Positions 1 to 11,640 of a DNA stretch of 64,000 bases are shown in pieces (position 1 is the first letter of the stretch; each line of letters begins with the position of its first letter). The translations under genes were made by a program, and so were the position numbers. The DNA lies in contig OU452198.1 of the NCBI GenBank assembly GCA_911728435.2, positions 16,340,001 to 16,404,000 of the forward strand, written 5' to 3'. This stretch comes from Apoderus coryli (lineage: Eukaryota > Arthropoda > Insecta > Coleoptera > Attelabidae). The notes beneath the pieces were generated by a model. That model made no database searches, had not been told where the DNA came from, and saw only the letters and a list, made by a program, of their open reading frames with translations.

Positions 1-329
1 ACTTGCCCTTATTTTTGATGCAAAACAATAAAAAAAATATAAAATGGGGGGTTGCCATTTAAAAATGTTGAATTATGACACTTTTTTCAATTTGATTTTT
101 AACCCTTTTTTTCAAATACCCTGTATTAATATTTACTAAAAAATATACGTAGGCGCCTAAAGTGGATCCATATCTCCTAGGATATTCTCACAAATTAAAT
201 TATTAAAGCTTCTATATAATAAAAAATTGTTATTATTTATTCTGAAAACGTCATTTTTGACATAAAATTTCAAATATTTCGAAAACGGCTGGCGATAGAT
301 ATAACATATTATGCATGAAATATGTTTAG

Positions 330-560
330 AATTAGACGGAGAATCCAAAAAATATATAATTTATATAGGATCGTATTTGAAATAATGAAGTTGACACCCA
401 TTTCCGGTATAACCGGAAGTGCTAGATTCTTGAAAATATTTTAGTCGAATTGGCCCCATCGACCTAAGTACTACACCAGATTTTCAGATTGTTTCACAGT
501 GTAGTTTCTCCATCATAGATCGAATCCCTTCCCGGTGGGACACCCGGTATACAGTGATTA
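330..560. repeat. Interspersed repeat, copy 1 (second copy near 25410-25510)
   Basis: A segment containing a 'tttgaaataa' block followed by a palindromic 'ttccggtataaccggaa' core recurs near 25410-25510 with similar flanks. It is a dispersed non-coding repeat of unknown class. The rest of 1-1136 is AT-rich and I see no gene in it. Confidence 0.5.
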
Positions 561-1136
561 ATATTAATGATAAGGAACAAACAACATAGGGATGCATTTT
601 TCAAAGAAAAGTTAAAATTTTTAACCTTAATAAATACCTATTCGTATAATTAAATTATTAAATACAATCTAATTAAGAACACTTTTAAAATGTGTATCCT
701 ATAAAAGTAGAATGCAAGACCGAAGTTTTAGATACATTTCATCTTCCTATCTAAATTAAGAGATTGCGTGCAAATGATGCTGAAATTTATTTGTAAAACA
801 ATAATATAATGTTAATTTTTAAGTCAAATGAACAATGTACCTATTAACAGATGATATTATGAAATTATTATTTTACCGTTTTAATAATATCTTCAGTTGA
901 TGACATTTCCATTTTGCTGTTGTTGTTGTCGGTTAATTTGTACCAGCACTTTATTTAAATTTACTAACTTAACTCAATTCATGATGTCCCTTTGAATTTG
1001 TGCTAAAAATAAAGTTAAAATATAATATCTATATTGAAAGATTTGCAAAAGATTATTGCAAACTAATGTATTTATTGTAGTAATCCATCATAGAGAGGAG
1101 CGGTGTGTATTAATAGAAATAAATCGACGTCAGCTC

Positions 1137-3491
1137 CACGCTTTATGGCGCGGAATATTGTGGCAAAACTACGTGACTTTCAAAAAGTTTCATTTATTGG
1201 ACGTGTAGGCATCTACTATGGCTACTTTTTAAAATTGGTTTCATATTATACAGTGTCCCAAATAACCTAAAAGCATAAAAGTTGTGTTTTTTTTAAATGG
1301 AATGTCCTGTATATTATTGCACTTTTAGATCCTCTGATCAAATTAAGTGTCTGTTTCATTAAGGTTTATAATACGTAAACCTTAAGATTGTTTAAAGAAA
1401 TTGAATTTTCTCAAAATCTAGCCTAATTTTCATCTGTCAAATACTTAGGATGTGTTTAAGTCATGTTGACGAAATTAACTCTAAAGTGTAATAAAATGAT
1501 ATTAATCTCATATTTGGTATTCCAATTGCAATAAACTTGCAATCTTATACAGGGTGTCCAAAAATTACAACTACTCTAATAAGAACCTTAATTTGCTATA
1601 ACCTCATTAATTTAAATGGAACGTCATATTTCTGAACTTACCTAATTACCTGTCGAATGGTATTAGTGTGTACTATAGCTACGTCTGCACGTTTTGACAG
1701 AAAAAGCCAAATAATTGTTTTGTACACCATTTGGTGTTTTTTTAAATAAATGTTTTAATGTTTCTAGTAGCCTATCGTATCAGAAATGTCAATTGATCTG
1801 CAATTATAAAAGTCAATATGAATTATTCTTAATTATGCGTAAACAGCATTGATGATAATAAAAAGCACATAGAAATTTCTACCAAAATATTCATAACATG
1901 TATTCGAAATGACACTTCCATATTCTTTTTTGAAAACTACGGCCAACTCTGGTCAACATTTGCGGGGTACCAGTTTGAAAAGCATCTCTTAAGCGTATTT
2001 TCATATCGTCTGGTGTTGTTGGAGGCGTATTGTAGACAATTATTGCTTTCACGTATCCCGATAAAAAGATATCCGGATACATGGGAGGTCAATTTTTTCT
2101 TCCAATTCACCTGTGATGATAATGAGGCGGAGCACCATCTAATTGAAACCCCATGGTTTTTCTGCTGTTTAAACAAATTTCTTTTAATTATACATGAAGT
2201 TGGTGTAGAAGAAAATCCAATACCATCATACCATTTAACGATCCCTCAAAAATTAGGGTACTATTAAATATCGGCCCAATGTTCCACCCCACACATCAAT
2301 GGATCACCTATTTGGATTGCTGATGATTTTGTATTCATGGGGATTCGAGTCAGAATAATAATGGCCGTTGTGTTTGTTCACGAGGCTATTGTTGTGAAAT
2401 GTATATTCGTCACTAAATAACACATTATCAGAAAAAGCTTCATTTGCTGCCACTTTATCTAACACCCACTTGCAAAATTCAATTCTATTGTCAAAATCAT
2501 TTCCATAAAGCTCTTGACAAACCTGAATTTTATAAGCATGAAATCTGTTTTTTAACCACTCGTGAAATAATTGCCTGACTAATATTGGTTTTTTCGAATA
2601 TCTGATTTTGATTAATATTAGGATTTTCCATTACTGAACCAACTGTAGCAAAAATAGTTTTTCCATTTTCGATGACAAGTTTTCTTGTACCGTAGTTCTT
2701 ATAGCTAACACTTTCAGTTTCCTTAAACTGATTTAAAAGTCTGACAAGCAGCTGGTCTTGGATGATTTCGTATGGGAAACCTTTGAGCATTAACTCGAGA
2801 AGCAAATGAAGTTTTTTTATGGTATTCTGCTTGGATCAATATGATATCAATACCTTCTTCTTTTGAGTAAATAATCTTAGTTTTAATAAAGCAACACCAA
2901 AACTAACAATTATTGTAAATCAATATCATTTATTAAAGCATGAACCCCAAATTAAATTGATAAATAATTATTGGCCGAAGGACTTCGGTCAATAGCCTTT
3001 AGGGATTTTGCACCAATAAAGTACGTTCTATTATGACGTTCCATTTAATTTAATGAGGTTATAGCAACTTAAACTTCTTATTTGAGTAGTTTTAATTTTT
3101 GAACACCCTGTATAAGATTGGAAGTTTATTGCAATTGGAATATCAAATATGATCTATTATTACACATTAGAGTTAATTTCGTCAACATGACTAAATGAAA
3201 TTTAGACTAGATTTTGAGAAAATTCAATTTATTTAAACAATGTTAAGGTTTAGGTATTATAAAACTTAATGAAATAGACACTTAATTTGATCAGAGGATC
3301 TAAAAGTGCAATAATATACAAGGCATTCAATATAAAAAACACAACTTTGATACTTTTAGGTTATTTGGGACACCCTGTATAATATGAAACTAATTTTAAA
3401 AAGTAGCCATAGTAGATGCCTACACGTCCAATAAATGAAACTTTTTGAAAGTCTCGTAGTTTCGCCACAATATTCCGCGCCATAAAGCGTG
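1137..3491. mobile_element. Mariner-type element A with ~0.5-0.6 kb inverted arms
   Basis: The arms at about 1137-1660 and 2985-3491 are inverted copies of each other; both outer ends carry the 'cgctttatggcgcgg' block. Inside the arms lie 'acagggtgtcc'-type sequences near 1551 and 3112, typical of insect mariner-like termini. The roughly 1.3-kb core holds a decayed transposase on the minus strand. The arms differ by many substitutions, so this is an old copy. It could also be a mariner nested in the middle of a pre-existing palindromic MITE. Confidence 0.7.
1891..2805 (-). pseudogene. Decayed mariner-type transposase (DUF4817-like family)
   Basis: Reading the minus strand from 2805, pieces in successive frames line up as an insect mariner-type transposase. 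The order is: a helix-turn-helix segment (VMENPNINQNQIFEKTNISQ), a stretch ending FSDEYTFHNN with the first catalytic aspartate context, then NKHNGHYYSDSNPHEY. Near 2080-1891 comes the C-terminal part (YNTPPTTPDDMKIRLRDAF, ending in an FEYML-type tail). Frameshifts and stops separate the pieces, for example a stop soon after NPHEYKIISNPNR near 2300. No intact protein can be made. It lies inside element A and shares its family with the remnants at 5480-5700 and 44720-44961. Confidence 0.7.
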
Positions 3492-3524
3492 AATAACCCT
3501 GTATGCATTTTCAAATTGGAATTG

Positions 3525-3570
3525 GATCAGACATGTTTCGAGACGCATAGTCTTATCACCAGTGACTACA
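3525..3570 (-). ncRNA. Hammerhead-like motif, degenerate
   Basis: On the minus strand a CTGGTGA box (one change from the CTGATGA core) is followed by an AGAC...GTCT stem, then CGAAAC and ATGTC. That is the order of an HHR core: box 1, stem II, GAAA, short stem III, cleavage triplet. The changed core base makes activity doubtful. It is probably the end of an old PLE or retrozyme copy. Confidence 0.45.
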
Positions 3571-3771
3571 ATGCAGAAAATCTTTCGTCAAAGTCATAAA
3601 TTAAATTGAAACATTTATATATCTAAAAAACACTATTGACAATAATCAGACATGACATGAGCGAAACAAACGTGTGAGATGACTTACCAATTTTGTAAAA
3701 AAACTGTAAAAATTAGATTCTAATTTAAGATAATTTAAAGATTAAAAAATAAAATAAATTAACGTAAGAGT

Positions 3772-3866
3772 TTTACCAGACGGGCCGTTTCGTTCAACGA
3801 AGAAGATGTTTTTGGCGACATCTAGTGTGAGCAGCCGATATGCCCGGTGAAACACAGAAACATATC
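3772..3866 (-). repeat. Retrozyme fragment (truncated hammerhead)
   Basis: The minus strand holds GAAACGGCCCGTCTGGT, the 3' half of the hammerhead seen in the 22-23 kb array. Next to it is a body segment ('ggcgacatctagtgtgagcag', then 'gcccggtgaaacacag') shared with copies near 40600 and 58890. The CTGATGA half is missing. From about 3870 to 5030 I see only AT-rich, unassigned sequence. Confidence 0.6.
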
Positions 3867-5030
3867 TGCTATGATGGTTCCAGTTTGAACATGTATATAT
3901 AATATTTTGTTAAGCAGACGTCGTTTTTATTTCGATTATTACTAATGCATTTAATTTAAAACAAAACAAAACTTCTAAAAAATATAGGAGCATATTTAAC
4001 ATTCTGCTTTTTTGAGCGGATAACCGCAAATTTTTAAATCCTGTTGTCTGAATTTGTATTTAAAATTTATAGAGGGATTCTTACAAAGTCACGATGCCCT
4101 GAGAGCAGGATACGCTGTGAATTAATCCAATTCAGTGAAAAAGGCAGATACTACCCGGGGAACTCTTCTTACGAACCTCAGAATTTGCCATCATTCTGTC
4201 AGAATTGAATTTCGTAAGTTGAAAACATTTGTGCTGTATTGAAAAACCGAGTGTCTGCACCTTTCACACGGTGTACGCAGACGAATCACATAATCAGAAA
4301 ATACCTCTTTATTTCTTTAATGGCATAAATTCCAGGCCTGTTTGCAGCTTGGTGTATTATGCCATCTTGATTTAAAATTCTGACATGTTATACGAGAGTA
4401 GTTGCCGGAGGCATGCGTAAATGACTGCTAATTAGGATGGGTCGACTTATTATAGTGAGTGGTGACGTTCCGGGTTTTACCTAACTTCAAGGTCATTAAT
4501 GTTAATTTAAGACAATCGAGAAGATATATAGTGTTGATAATATGAAACAATTTTATATTCATACAAAATATATTTGGTGAAAAAATGTTTTAAAATCCAT
4601 CAATAAATAACTGAAATATTAAAATATTGAAATAAGTATATCATATCGCGGAATGACTTCGATCGTCACTAGCTTGTAACGCCATTTACCCGTACTTCTG
4701 CTTGCACACTAGCCGTTTAATGTATATACTCCTAGAATGATATAACAAACCACAACTCGATATCTCTTTGTAATGTCATTACCGACCGCAGCCGCCCATA
4801 GGCGCACCCTTTTAACTTTTAATAACAATACATGCACTGCGATATTTTAAAAATCCTTTATGTATTAACAATTGTATGTTCATTTGTATAAAAGTATACT
4901 GTATTTTTCCTTGCCTCTCCAACACGGCAACATATAAACCTACGCTGAAAAAGACTGTTTTTGTTTGTAGAAGTTTAGACATAGATACACACGTACATAA
5001 AGTACGTATTTGAAAATTATTGATATTTGT

Positions 5031-6562
5031 ACAGGGTGGCTCATCTCATCAGGGTGAACCAAACTTACGTTTTTTTAAATGGAAAGCCCCATTTATTATT
5101 CTACGATTTCATTGATTTAGACTTGACATTAATCATACCAAAATTTTAGAAAATTATACAGCGTGGTTCAAAAGTTACCACAAGTAATATATGCAAAACA
5201 TGGCGAATTCTAAGGCTTCTGTACTAGAACTGAAATAATTTAAACTCTGCTTCTTACGGGCATAGCTTTTTCATAGTTACCAACTTTTAGAAAAAGATAA
5301 TTGTTAGTATATAGTGCAAAACCTGTATACGGGGTGAGTCCAAACTCAAATTTGCGATTTACTCGAATTTTCCAAATGACACACCCTGTATATAATATCA
5401 CAAACTGAAAGGAAAATTGATAAGTTTTTATTCTTATATAGCCTTTCTTATACCTAAAGCTATTAGTTTTTAAGATATTTTCATTTATGAAATGTGGCTT
5501 CATCTCCAAACAACACAATGTCAAAAAAATCTACCTGATTGTGAATTTGTTGTTTCGCCCATTGGCAGAACATAATTCGCCGTCATTTTGTTTTTATATA
5601 GAATTCTTTTGACTGAGCTTTGGCTTACCGATTCTTCCCGAGCAATTTCACGCGTGCTGATATGTGGATTTTCTACCACTTTTAACATTACAATTCAATT
5701 AATTTTCATCATTCAAAACGGTTTTGGTCCTAGTTTGTTTCGGGTATTTTACTGATCCCGTGTTTCCAAAACGATTCCTTAAGTAACCTTTCCATTGTTA
5801 TCTTTTCTGGTTGCCTTCGAGCAGGATATCTTTCTTGGTAAATTCTTTGCGCAGTAAAACATTTTGCATACATTCTCCCAATATCCAAATCATATCTATT
5901 AACTCATTTTTGGGAAAATTCATTTCAACCAAAATTTAATTAAGTAATTATTAGTAAACTAATTGTTTTAGGTATTTATTAGAATAAACTTTTGTAATAA
6001 ATAGCTAATGATTAAATGTCACTGTCATTCGATCTAATCCTTGTCGATTTAGTTGATAAATATTGCAATTATATACCGGTTTTGATTACGATTATGATAA
6101 ATAAATAACTATTAAAAAATAAATTGAATTTGAAAAATATTATTTTGGTGACCTTGCGTAATGTTTTTCAATAACAAATATCAAAAATGAAATTAGGTAT
6201 ATGCAAAATGATCACGTAAAGTCCAAATTTTCTAATATATTTTTGTTTAAATGAAAATATCTTAAAAACTAATAGATTTAAGTATACTAACAATTATTTT
6301 TTCTTAAAGTTGGTAACTATTAAAAAGGTATGCCCGTAAGAAGCAGAGTTTAAATTATTTCAGTTCCAGTACGAAAGCCTTAGAATTCGCCATGTTTTGC
6401 ATATAAATCTAGTGGTAACTTTTGAACCACTCTCTATAATTTTCTAAAATTTTAGTATAATTAATGTCAAGTCTAAACCAATGAAATTCTGGAATAATAA
6501 ATAGGGATTTCCATTTAAAAAAACGACATCAGGGTGAACCATGATGAGATGAGCCACCCTGT
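5031..6562. mobile_element. Mariner-type element B with long inverted repeats
   Basis: The ends 'acagggtggctcatctcatc' and its inverse at 6541-6562 mark the element. Inverted similarity runs at least 350 bp inward on both sides and also about 35 bp beyond the ends ('gtacataaagtacgtattt' versus 'aaaatacgtgctttatgac'). The core carries a broken transposase on the minus strand. The CCCTGT-type terminus is typical of insect mariner relatives. Confidence 0.65.
5480..5700 (-). pseudogene. Mariner-type transposase remnant in element B
   Basis: Minus-strand translation gives a helix-turn-helix segment (VVENPHISTREIAREESVSQ). After a frame break it reads FCQWAKQQIHNQVDFFD and then IVLFGDEATFHK, where GDE is the usual context of the first catalytic aspartate. 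Similar segments occur in the element A remnant, so the two belong to one family. Only the central part survives, with a frameshift between segments. Confidence 0.65.
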
Positions 6563-7690
6563 GCAAATAACAATAATTTTAAAATACGTGCTTTATGACT
6601 GCCTACACACTGGCTGCTTAGTTTTGCGTGAAATTTTTGGTCTTTGAGGTAATATCGAACTTCGACGCACTAATAACTCACCCTGTATATGTATTCGCAA
6701 ACTCTAATCCTTTTTTTTTCGATTAATCATTAACACAATACTTTTTTCAGTCACTGTAGTTATTTTTATTACTGTCGGTATCCTTTGGCAGGCATAATTT
6801 ATTATACGTCTTATATACGAGGGAGAAATGTTTCAAAAAACGCTGCATTCGATGCCCTTTTATAATGTAAAAAGGCATGGGAACGGATAGCCCCGATAGA
6901 ATCGTTAAATTTACATATTTTACATTGATTTTGGATAAACTATACCTATTATTAATTTGTTAGTGTTTTTGGTAAAATCTCGGTATATTGGAAGATTGAT
7001 ATTTAAAAGGACAAAGCGACAATTTCCCAAAAGTTGATTTATATACAATTATGGATTTTTTTTCTTCCAATCCGTCTTTTGTAAGTGCAGAAATAATAGG
7101 AATAAAACTTTGTAGGTATACCGCACACTTCTTTAAATGTTTGGTATAAAACAAGAAAAAATAGTATATTATTTGCTTAAAATACCTATTTGTTAATATC
7201 CAGACGTACTAGACAGGGGCAAACCGAAATTTTGGAGGCATGTTTATATTTCTCGAGATGAGCCTATTGGATATTTTCATGTAAAACTAAATCTCGCTTC
7301 ATTACTTTGCACCATTTGTTTCGTCTGTCTTTTTGCATAGCAACACAAAAACTTTGAAGAATTGTTATTCTTATTAATTACTATTATTAATTATCTAATG
7401 TAACTACGATTTGATTATCATAACATTACAAGGAAATGAGACAAAAATCAAACGAAACTATTCATTTATATCAATAAAAGCACAAACGCAATCCCTGGCC
7501 AACCGATGCGACGACGCCAGCTCAGCTGTAGTACGCATATGTGACGTCAATGTCTTCGGGAGACCTAACAAAATGATTTAGCTGAAATGCAAATTTAAAA
7601 CTGGAATCGTAATATGCGCCTTTGAGTTAGTTGTAAAAATTGTCGTGCTGGTATGCTAGATCCTGTCCGATGCGGATGTTTTCGAGGAAT
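6563..7690. other. Unassigned AT-rich stretch
   Basis: A short ORF on the minus strand (6960-7154) has no recognisable motif. A more G+C-rich patch near 7490-7570 holds no gene that I can identify. Confidence 0.4.
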
Positions 7691-8045
7691 ATTTCGAACA
7701 AATGGTGGAGTTCATCTCCTAACATTCGGTTATTATACTAGAGAACGCTCCATATCATTCTAGGAAATTGGCAAAATTACCCACTGCTTCCTGGAAATGA
7801 TCCGAATTCCACGCTAGCTTACCGATCCAAAAAGTAACCTAGGCCCCAAATGCCAATGACAATTTTATAATAAATGTTATGGCGGAAATAAAAAACATAA
7901 ATTACCTCCTTACCACTACCACACAAATAAAAGGTGTCATTGCGAAGAAAAATAATACCTTCAAAATCAATGATGTTCGCATTCATGTGGACGAAGCTTT
8001 AAGCCAAGATCCTCCGGAAAAATGTGGGAACTGCACAATATCATA
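7690..8045 (+). pseudogene. DDE transposase remnant (Tc1/mariner-type)
   Basis: Plus-strand frames read VIILENAPYHSRKLAKLP, which resembles the 'DNA-YHS' second-aspartate region of insect DDE transposases with the aspartate replaced by glutamate. A stop follows after ASWK. A 3' segment (from 7877, MAEIKNINYLLTTTTQ onward, with FKINDVRIHVDEALSQ) looks like the family's C-terminal helical region. Frame changes and the lost catalytic residue show that it is dead. The N-terminal half is absent. Confidence 0.5.
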
Positions 8046-8109
8046 GAATAATCAATCGATAAATTAAAATGATAATGAAGGTTTATTACTATCTACATTT
8101 CTCGGATAA

Positions 8110-8341
8110 TGTTAGAAATACACTTTGTATATTTTGAAAATATTATTATTGTTTTTTACACATGGTATATTGTGGTGTTTTTTTCTTAATTTTGAAGTTG
8201 TCAAGTTTTGAGAAAATATAGTAGAATTTCGTTTGATTAATTGAATTAAAAATACTTCATTTTTTGATGTTCTCAAGTTGCATTTAATCCAGTATACCTG
8301 CGTTAAGAAAATAGAAACTGGATAAGATTTTATTTCTTTTA
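8110..8341 (+). repeat. Left LTR
   Basis: Direct repeat partner of 9406-9642. The two differ by scattered substitutions and small indels, which suggests an old insertion. Confidence 0.6.
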
Positions 8342-8439
8342 TTATGGCGAAAGTTATAGGACAACTTTCAACTATTTGACGGGCTCTCGATTTAGGAATC
8401 GTCGCATGAAGCAAAAACTGGAATTAATATCTTCAGGAT

Positions 8440-8943
8440 CTACATTGTCATCTTCATCAATGCGCAAAATGCTCCAAAATCACCAAACTTCTTAAATTCT
8501 ATTTTGGGATATTTCAGGTTACTTCTATTATCAGATGTTACGCTTAAACTACTGAAACGCTCTGTAGCTACCAGTTTGTCAATTCTACACTTAATCGTAT
8601 TAAATCTCGACAAAAATGTATCAGCTTGATCTATTTCACTATCAATATCCTCTGGAGGACAATCAGAATCAATCACACAATCAAGCATTTCCTTATTCAG
8701 GTCATTCATCTCATCATTCTTTAAAGCAAGAATACTAAAATTACCTTAAAAAAAATATGTCTTCCAAATTATCTCATTGAACAATTTTTCAAACGATATT
8801 CGATGAACTTCAAGAAGTTGATGAGTCCTTTCCATAGCCACGGTCGCCTTATTAAAAGAAATGAGACTCTTAACCAGCCAAGTTTCTACAAGACATTCAG
8901 ACAGTTGATACGAAAGATCTAGATAAAGTTGACAATAAACCAC
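8440..8943 (-). pseudogene. Pao-type gag N-terminal fragment, inverted
   Basis: Two minus-strand pieces fit the N-terminal gag region of insect BEL/Pao elements. The first (8943-8746) contains MERTHQLLEVHRISFEKLFN. The second (8709-8440) contains DIDSEIDQADTFLSRFNTIK and then the proline/lysine-rich LKYPKIEFKKFGDFGAF, which resembles the 'LPKI.LPKF.GD' segment at the start of the DUF1759 region. A frame break separates them. The orientation is opposite to the LTRs and to the pol remnant. Confidence 0.55.
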
Positions 8944-9004
8944 TCAACAGACATTGCAAATATAGGCTAAGAATAAAAGAAGATTTAAAGAAAAGATTTT
9001 GATC

Positions 9005-9235
9005 TGAATACCTCAGCCAATTAATAACGAGACAAAAATCTAAAGAAACTCAGGCAATCCAGAAGGAAGATGTTGTTTTGATTGGATTGGAGCAATAGAG
9101 GCTGCATTGGCCATGAGGTCTTGTAATTGAAGAGATAAAAAGATACGTGTTGTAAAACTAAAAACTACAAATGGTGCGATTGTAAGACCGGTACAAAAGA
9201 TTTACCCTTTGGAGATTTCGTCATGGAGGATAGGG
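9005..9235 (+). pseudogene. Pao-type pol C-terminal fragment (integrase tail)
   Basis: Broken plus-strand frames give SEYLSQLITRQKSKETQAIQ, then KEDVVLIG, and finally TTNGAIVRPVQKIYPLEI. These match in order the conserved end of BEL/Pao polyproteins ('EYL..LQ.R.KW', 'GD.VLL', 'T.G..KRPV.KL.PL'). Several stops and frame changes are present. It sits just before the right LTR, as expected for the end of pol. Confidence 0.6.
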
Positions 9236-9405
9236 AAGAATTGCAACAGAAGATTGGAAAACTCAAGGAACCTAACCGGATGGCCAAAGACGAAAGTCAA
9301 AGTAAGAATATCGTCAAACGAAGTGGAAGAAAGGTTGTGTCTCCAAGAAGATTTGACAACGATGTGATTTGATGTGTTGCGAAAATGTCAAATGCAGTGG
9401 GAGGA

Positions 9406-9642
9406 TGTTAGAAATAGACTTCGTATATTTTTAAAATATTATTATTATTGTTTTTAGCAGATCGTATATTGTGGTGTTATTGTTAATTTTGAAATTGTCA
9501 AGTTTTGAGAAAATATAGTAGAATATAGTTTGATTAATTGAATTAAAAATACTTCATTTTTTGATGTTCTCAAGTTAAATTTAATTCCGTATACCTACCT
9601 GCGTTAAGAAAATAGAAACTGGTTAAGATTTCATTTATTTTA
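9406..9642 (+). repeat. Right LTR
   Basis: Direct repeat partner of 8110-8341, immediately downstream of the pol remnant. Confidence 0.6.
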
Positions 9643-10193
9643 GATAGGGTTCGAACTGACTTATAAGTTGGTTCGAACCAGGGGCGGCTAGTCCTATGAG
9701 GCAAGTGAGGCAGTGCCTCACTAACTTTTTAACCAATTAACATTTTTTTTTGATTGATGGATTGTATAAGTATTATACCTACGCACATGATGATTTGTTT
9801 TAAATTATGAAAATAACTGTCATGTAAATCGTGAGTCCATTTAATGCTCGCTATCCAATGAGGCAAGAATGTCCTGCCCGTCGGCGAACGCAGAACGAGA
9901 GTAGGCCAACGTCAATAAAAACATCCATACTGGCCGTAATTTAATAATTTTAAGTCAGAGGCAGTGCCTCTCGTCCATATGCACGGGGAGTTGCCACTTT
10001 TAATTATTGGTGTCTACTACCACATTGATTAATATTAGTCTCCGATTTTCTTATTAATAATAATAATCTATTGTATTGCTATAAATTGCATATTCATTCA
10101 TCGCAGGCATGTCCTCATTTTATTTTCAAAGTATTTATTATAAGATTACACATTCCATTTAGCTTTATCAACGTTAAACTTGAAACACATTAA

Positions 10194-10453
10194 CTGCATA
10201 AAATAAAACAACTTCAGTTTTAAATATTTCCAAACTTTTATATATACAAATTTATATTTCAAAATCACACGACATGTTTCGTCCACACAGTGGCTTTATC
10301 AAGTGTGACTGTGTGGACTGTGTGGACGAAACATGTCGTGTGATTTTGAAATATAAATTTGTATATATAAAAGTTTGGAAATATTTAAAACTAAAGTTGT
10401 TTTATTTTATGCAGTTATAATGAATTTCCAACAAGTATCGGCTAATTCTATTC
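10194..10453. mobile_element. Mini inverted PLE-type unit with 13-bp TSD
   Basis: A 13-bp direct repeat TGAAACACATTAA (10181-10193 and 10454-10466) brackets an inverted pair of about 100-bp arms meeting near 10305. The arms start at 'ctgcataaaataaaacaac' and end at the HHR-like block. Outside the right arm is an extra tail of about 37 bp with no counterpart on the left. No coding sequence is present. It looks like two truncated PLE 3' ends joined head to head. Confidence 0.7.
10262..10307 (-). ncRNA. Hammerhead-like motif in mini PLE unit
   Basis: The minus strand reads CACAC, then TTGATAA in place of CTGATGA, a CCAC/GTGG stem II, GAAAC, ATGTC and GTGTG. The CACAC and GTGTG segments can pair as stem I around a GTC cleavage triplet. 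The second arm of the pair has only the 3' part. Core changes make catalysis uncertain. Confidence 0.5.
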
Positions 10454-10907
10454 TGAAACACATTAATATCAATTGGAGTTGCACAAGTCTGTCTAGCATA
10501 GTAGGTATTACTGCAGCAATACATTAATGTGTGAAACAAAGATGGAAAGTGAGGCTGTGCCTCTTCATGCGCTTTTAGATATACAGCAAACTGAGTGACT
10601 GAAACAAAACATCCACGTCTGTCTTAAACCCCTTTATTTACTACTTAGCGTTCTCTCGCTTTGACCAATTGATCATACATTATCTTTGATCTTTGGTCAA
10701 TTCATCTTTCTGTTTTCTTTTGCTTTCTTATGTTTTGATTATAATATTATTATGGGTAGTACCTACCTATTTTAAATTATCATTATTCCTTTCTGGTTTT
10801 TCTTTATAATAATTTTCAATTTTTTTAATTTTTACGACCTCTATTATTGTTATAGTGAGAAATTAATGGGTTTTAGGTCTTTTGTAAAAGAAACTAATGT
10901 ATTTTAA

Positions 10908-10945
10908 GCCAACGTTTCGACAATCTTTATTGTCATCCTCAGGGC
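10908..10945 (-). ncRNA. HHR-like motif, outer end of left PLE copy
   Basis: Minus strand: GCC, CTGAGGAT, a six-pair stem (GACAAT/ATTGTC), GAAAC, GTT, GGC. GCC and GGC can form the base of stem I. The CTGAGGAT box deviates from CTGATGA, so activity is unproven. The same motif is found at 14241-14278 and 17574-17611. Confidence 0.55.
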
Positions 10946-11640
10946 ACAACTGAAAAGAAACAAAGTTCCCAAGTATAATAAAGAAATGTTACATATAAAA
11001 TACAGATACACATATACAATCTCATATCAACTAATATTTCTCTTCTTTTCTTGTTTGTTAAATTGTAATATAGATTTTAAAAAATATAATAGGGTAGAAT
11101 AACTCGAAAAGAAAAGTTAAAAAACAATTAAAAACATCAAAAAATGAATTAAATAATTCCGATAGCACATAAAATTTTAAAATATGTTATCATAAATAAA
11201 AAAAAACAAGAAACACAATAATAAGATCAGTATAACAAACGAAACTAAGTCAGAAATTTGTCCTGTTGAAAACCGTATATAATGCATATAAAAAATCCAT
11301 ATAAAGATGTGCAAATAAAATTTATAAAAACTTACATCATTGTTTCTATTTGTCGGTAAGAATTTTTGATATAAACGAGACACGCACAAACAGAACACAT
11401 GTATGTATACTTATGTATAAATAAAATAACATAAAAGCATAACAACAATACAATATCACTAGTCGTCTAATCTGGATGGTATTTTATTTAGTGAAAAATG
11501 TAAATGTACCTATTAACAATCAAACAATTTAAAATTTCAGTTTAACCAAAAAAAAAAAAATAAAACAAAAACCTGCCATAGGTACAGACATCGAGAAACA
11601 GTATCATTATAATTGTGAATTTGGTATACAAGGGATGTTT

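Larger units (their letters stand above)
8110..9642 (+). mobile_element. Rearranged BEL/Pao-type LTR retrotransposon remnant
   Basis: Two direct repeats of about 235 bp (8110-8341 and 9406-9642) begin TGTTAGAAATA and share long blocks such as 'gtcaagttttgagaaaata'. They are read as LTRs. Between them only about 1.06 kb remains: a gag piece on the minus strand and the end of pol on the plus strand. So the interior is both deleted and partly inverted relative to the LTRs. No clear flanking TSD was found. Confidence 0.65.
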
